NCBI GenBank assembly: GCA_025464915.1
Contig: JAODNF010000415.1
Location: 1 to 5,287, forward strand
DNA length: 5,287 nucleotides
Reading direction: 5' to 3'
DNA from: Frankiales bacterium
Lineage (GTDB): Bacteria; Actinomycetota; Actinomycetes; Mycobacteriales; SCTD01
This document shows positions 4,454 to 5,287 of this stretch, one piece after another (the stretch's first letter is position 1; each line of letters begins with the position of its first letter). A program made the translations under genes and the position numbers. The notes under the pieces were generated by a model, which had not been told where the DNA came from, made no database searches, and saw only the letters and a program-made list of their open reading frames with translations.

Positions 4454-5086
4454 GTGGTGACCTTGCAGGAAGCGGCGGCCGTGACCCGCACCGGAGACGT
4501 CTGGCTGTTCCGCGGGCGCTCGGGCGCCGACCGGGTCATCCGCACCCTCACCAACGCACCGGTCAACCACGTCGGGATGGCTGTGGTGCTCGAGGACCTC
4601 CCGCCGCTGATGTGGCACGCCGAGCTCGGGCAGTCCCTGCCTGACCTGTGGGCCGGCAGGCACCAGCGCGGAGTGCAGCTGCACGACCTGCGGGACGCGG
4701 TCCTCACGTGGGGCCATCGCTACGGGCAGGCGGCCTGGTTCCGGCAGCTCGAAGGCCCGGTCAGCCGCGAGGTCGAGGACGCGGTGCTGACGACGATCGC
4801 CCGTCTCGACGGCACGGCCTTCCCGACCACGGCGCAGCTCGCCGGGGGTTGGCTGCGGGCGCGGCTCCCCCAGCGACGGCAGGAGACCTCCGTCGAGACG
4901 GCCTTCTGCGCCGACGTCCTGGCCCGGACCTACCAGGCGATGGGCGTGCTCGGGGACGAGCGGCCGTCGGCGTTCTACGACCCCGGATCCTTCTGGAGCG
5001 GCGACGACCTCGCGCTCCTACCCGGTTGGTCGCTCGGCCCGGAGGTCGCCGTCGCGCTACCGCCGAAGGAGCCCGAGCCGGCCTAG
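4454..5086 (+). CDS. YiiX-like permuted papain-fold hydrolase (C92 type)
   Basis: A 210-aa soluble protein from GTG 4454. The order of motifs is that of circularly permuted NlpC/P60-type proteins of the YiiX/BtrL-like group: TRTGDVWLFRGRS (11-23), then APVNHVGMAV with catalytic-type H39, then MWHAELG (H55/E57), and late in the protein TAFCADVLARTYQAMG with nucleophile-type C152. The C-terminus YDPGSFWSGDDLAL also looks conserved. Members act on amide or acyl bonds of peptides or lipids; the substrate here is unknown. There is no signal peptide. The start is uncertain: GTG 4454 and 4457 keep the whole N-terminal helix, whereas GTG 4481 has a better ribosome binding site (AGGAAG at 4467-4472, 8-nt spacer) and would give 201 aa with all motifs intact. 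Its last 30 bp overlap the convergent SGNH-like gene. Confidence 0.8.
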   Translation: MVTLQEAAAVTRTGDVWLFRGRSGADRVIRTLTNAPVNHVGMAVVLEDLPPLMWHAELGQSLPDLWAGRHQRGVQLHDLRDAVLTWGHRYGQAAWFRQLEGPVSREVEDAVLTTIARLDGTAFPTTAQLAGGWLRARLPQRRQETSVETAFCADVLARTYQAMGVLGDERPSAFYDPGSFWSGDDLALLPGWSLGPEVAVALPPKEPEPA

Positions 5087-5287
5087 GTCGCGCTGCCACA
5101 GGTCCGCCAGCCGCAGGTGGCCGGCGTTCGTCGGGTGGTCGTTGTTCGGCACGAACAGGTAGCGGTAGCGGTCCCCGAACCACTTCTCCGCGATCGGGTC
5201 GAGGAAGACCGCGCACCCGAGTCGCTTGGTCTCGGCCTTCTCCACCTGGCCGATGTAGAGCATCTCCTGCGGCGGGTGGTCGTCGTA
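5057..5287 (-). CDS. SGNH/GDSL-type hydrolase, C-terminal fragment (runs off right edge)
   Basis: The last 76 residues of a gene entering from the right edge are visible, ending in LGLLRR and TAG (5059..5057). The frame stays open to the window end, so the Met at 5263 is probably internal. The segment RYLFVPNNDHPTNAGHLRLADLW resembles the final block of SGNH/GDSL esterases, where an Asp and a His-Pro pair supply two catalytic residues just before the last helix. The usual order is D-x-x-H-P; here it is N-N-D-H-P, with the Asp directly before the His (visible residues 50 and 51). The substrate cannot be judged from this part. It overlaps the C92-type gene tail to tail by 30 bp. Confidence 0.6.
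   Translation of the reverse strand, partial: YDDHPPQEMLYIGQVEKAETKRLGCAVFLDPIAEKWFGDRYRYLFVPNNDHPTNAGHLRLADLWQRDLGRLGLLRR

Noticed and set aside
1..5287. CRISPR array, insertion sequence, tRNA, rRNA or prophage
   Set aside because: No spaced direct repeats, transposase-like proteins, terminal inverted repeats, structural RNA signatures or phage genes were seen on either strand.

Overview
The window is very GC-rich and gene-dense, with many GTG starts and short or negative gaps between genes. It carries families typical of Actinomycetota: a DUF2510 domain fused to a scramblase-like domain, a prodomain-less secreted S53 peptidase, and a short yjdJ/yjdI-type GNAT plus 4Fe-4S protein pair. The style fits a Nocardioides-like member of the Propionibacteriales, but that placement is inference from gene content and base composition. 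No mobile element, CRISPR array, rRNA or tRNA was seen. It reads as ordinary chromosomal housekeeping and accessory DNA.

Layout, left to right. (i) 1-590, minus strand: a small exported beta-rich protein of unknown function, followed downstream by the N-terminus of an NTF2/SnoaL-like protein that runs off the left edge. A perfect 13-bp hairpin covers the start codon of the NTF2-like gene. (ii) 779-1087, plus strand: a small Cys/His protein, probably translated from a leaderless mRNA. (iii) 1046-1539, minus strand: a 90-aa GNAT and a 74-aa divergent 4Fe-4S protein that overlap at GTGA. The 4Fe-4S gene also overlaps the end of gene (ii) tail to tail. (iv) 1614-2922, minus strand: a DUF2510-scramblase (LURP-one-like) protein followed by an overlapping gene for a single-pass membrane protein. 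A 20-bp hairpin engulfs the scramblase start codon. (v) 2958-4157, minus strand: a secreted S53 (sedolisin) peptidase with its catalytic residues in place, preceded by a recognisable promoter and a 12-bp palindrome. (vi) 4279-4446, minus strand: a 55-aa membrane protein, divergent with only 7 bp between start codons from (vii) 4454-5086, plus strand, a YiiX-like permuted papain-fold (C92) hydrolase. (viii) 5057 to the right edge, minus strand: the C-terminus of an SGNH/GDSL-type hydrolase that overlaps gene (vii) tail to tail.

How the genes may work together. Most products are exported or membrane-associated: the secreted protein, sedolisin, scramblase-like protein, two single-pass membrane proteins and a lipid/peptide-hydrolase-like C92 protein. 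Two pairs look translationally coupled by overlap: GNAT with 4Fe-4S, and scramblase with membrane protein. The most distinctive signal is not a protein. In two separate places an exported-protein gene stops, 6-7 nt follow, and a strong hairpin begins whose 3' arm contains the start codon of the next gene. This could both end upstream transcription and mask the downstream start in read-through mRNA.
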